Origin: Fidelibacterota bacterium
GTDB taxonomy: Bacteria; Fidelibacterota; UBA2242
NCBI GenBank assembly: GCA_003645845.1
Contig: QNCV01000121.1
Coordinates: 1-7,574 of the forward strand
Length of the DNA: 7,574 bases
Reading direction: 5' to 3'
The translations under genes were made by a program, and so were the position numbers. This document shows positions 6,273 to 7,574 of this stretch, one piece after another. Positions within the stretch are counted from its first letter, which is position 1; every line of letters starts with the position of its first letter. The notes under the pieces are model-generated. The model saw only the letters and a list, made by a program, of their open reading frames with translations. It did not search any database and was not told the origin of the DNA.

Positions 6273-7574
6273 ATGAACTCTGACACCGACAACAGGCAAT
6301 CATCAACTGAATCGAAACCCCTGAATTTCATTCATCAGATTATCGAGGAAGATAATACCACCGGTAAATTTAATAAGCGGGTTCACACGCGCTTTCCCCC
6401 GGAGCCCAACGGGTATCTGCATATCGGGCATGCGAAATCAATCTTCCTTAATTACGGAACGGCGGTAAAATATAATGGTAAATTCAACCTTCGTTTCGAC
6501 GATACCAATCCCATCAAAGAGGAAGATGAGTATGTCCGGTCGATCATTGAGGATGTAAAATGGCTGGGAGCAGATTTCGAAGACCGTCTGTTCTACGGCT
6601 CCGATTATTTCCAGCAAATGTATGACTATGCAGTCGAACTGATTAAAAAAGGTAAAGCCTACGTTTGTGATCTGACGGCTGAAGAAATCCGCAATACCCG
6701 TGGAACTCTGACCGAACCGGGTACGGAAAGTCCCTACCGCAATCGCAGTATTGAAGAAAATCTCGATCTTTTTACACGCATGAAAGCCGGTGAATTTCCA
6801 GACGGATCACGAACTCTGCGGGCAAAAATCGACATGGCTTCGCCAAATCTGAATATGCGTGATCCGGTAATGTACCGGATTTTACACGCCTCTCACCACC
6901 GCACCGGTGATAAATGGTGCATCTACCCCATGTATGACTGGGCTCATGGTCTGGAGGATTCCATTGAAGGTATTACCCATTCCCTCTGCACCCTTGAATT
7001 CGAAGATCACCGCCCGCTTTATGATTGGTTCCTGAATGAACTGGGTATTTATCATCCTCAGCAAATTGAGTTTGCACGGCTAAATTTGACGTACACGGTT
7101 ATGAGTAAGCGCCGTTTGCTGGAATTAGTGCAGAAAAAGATTGTCAATGGCTGGGATGATCCGCGAATGCCCACCATTTCCGGTATGCGGCGTCGCGGCT
7201 ATACGCCGGAATCCATCCGAAATTTCGCCGAGCGGATCGGCGTTGCTAAAAGAGACAGTACTGTGGACGTTGCCCTGCTTGAATTCAGTATCCGTGAACA
7301 TCTTAACAAAATCGCACCCCGCTATATGGGCGTCCTGAATCCTGTAAAAGTTATCATCGACAATTATCCCGAAGACCGGGAAGAATTTCTCGACGCTATT
7401 AACAATCCTGAAGATGAATCAGCCGGCATCCGGAAAGTGCCATTCTCCAGGGAATTATATATCGAAGCAAACGATTTTATGGAAGAACCGGTCAGGAAAT
7501 TTCACCGTCTGGCGCCTGGTCGTGAAGTTCGTTTACGCTATGCCTACTTTATCACCTGCACCGACGTCGTCAAA
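6273..7574 (+). CDS. glnS: Glutaminyl-tRNA synthetase (3' end beyond the window)
   Basis: This enzyme joins glutamine to tRNA-Gln in the cytoplasm using ATP (class I). The window holds 434 codons with no stop. The E. coli enzyme is about 550 aa, so roughly the last fifth, part of the anticodon-binding beta-barrels, is missing here. Class I signatures are intact: the HIGH motif at residues 50-53 within FPPEPNGYLHIGHAK, and the KMSKS-type VMSKR at 276-280. GlnRS-specific blocks are clear: LRFDDTNP (73-80), SPYRNRS, LRAKIDMASP, KWCIYPMYDWAHG, GITHSLCTLEF, and WDDPRMPTISGMRRRGYTPESIR. These separate it from GluRS, which lacks the FPPEPNGYLHIGH form and the RGLRRRGY-type block. The N-terminus has about 17 extra polar residues before the conserved LNFIHQIIEED. 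It is divergent from the minus-strand cluster and probably unrelated to it. The AHG after YPMYDW, where E. coli has THC, suggests a non-enteric type. Confidence 0.97.
   Translation, partial: MNSDTDNRQSSTESKPLNFIHQIIEEDNTTGKFNKRVHTRFPPEPNGYLHIGHAKSIFLNYGTAVKYNGKFNLRFDDTNPIKEEDEYVRSIIEDVKWLGADFEDRLFYGSDYFQQMYDYAVELIKKGKAYVCDLTAEEIRNTRGTLTEPGTESPYRNRSIEENLDLFTRMKAGEFPDGSRTLRAKIDMASPNLNMRDPVMYRILHASHHRTGDKWCIYPMYDWAHGLEDSIEGITHSLCTLEFEDHRPLYDWFLNELGIYHPQQIEFARLNLTYTVMSKRRLLELVQKKIVNGWDDPRMPTISGMRRRGYTPESIRNFAERIGVAKRDSTVDVALLEFSIREHLNKIAPRYMGVLNPVKVIIDNYPEDREEFLDAINNPEDESAGIRKVPFSRELYIEANDFMEEPVRKFHRLAPGREVRLRYAYFITCTDVVK

Noticed and set aside
6882..7064. Minus-strand open frame inside glnS
   Set aside because: glnS is unmistakable in this stretch; the opposite frame is a shadow.

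Overview
The window looks like a chromosomal segment from a moderate-GC Gram-negative (diderm) bacterium. It carries one complete minus-strand gene cluster (28-6030) and the first 434 codons of a glutaminyl-tRNA synthetase gene on the plus strand (6273 to the window edge). Secreted proteins with Sec signal peptides, a FecR-like domain fused to a probable outer-membrane beta-barrel ending in phenylalanine, and Shine-Dalgarno sites before most genes point to a diderm. The style of the envelope proteins recalls deep lineages of the FCB group (Calditrichota, KSB1 or Marinimicrobia-like), but this is an impression from memory and not a taxonomic assignment. No mobile element, CRISPR array, tRNA or rRNA is visible.

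Layout, reading the minus-strand cluster in its direction of transcription. (1) 6030-4783: an exported protein with a TolB/FlgO-like N-terminal domain and an unrecognised C-terminal domain. (2) 4756-4385: a stand-alone CheY-like receiver. (3) 4381-3119: a protein with a PhnD-like solute-binding fold, a coiled coil and a C-terminal PAS domain, without any export signal. (4) 3104-945: an exported FecR-domain protein with a Pro/Glu/Gln-rich linker and a barrel-like C-terminal half carrying calcium-loop-like aspartate motifs. A strong intrinsic terminator hairpin (881-907) follows. (5) 873 (or 918) to 28: an exported or membrane-anchored protein of unknown function with two glycine-rich hydrophobic segments. 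Genes 1 to 4 are separated by only 26, 3 and 14 bases, so they very probably form one transcript. Gene 5 may be reached by read-through.

A 242-base AT-rich intergenic region (6031-6272) separates the cluster from the divergent glnS and must hold both promoters, although neither is clear by eye.

Taken together, genes 1 to 4 look like an envelope-to-cytoplasm sensing cassette. Two exported proteins are encoded with two cytoplasmic signalling proteins (a receiver and a binding-fold/PAS sensor). No histidine kinase, sigma factor or DNA-binding output is encoded in the window. I do not recognise this combination as a named system, and it is the most interesting thing here. The glnS gene is ordinary housekeeping, useful mainly as a phylogenetic marker.
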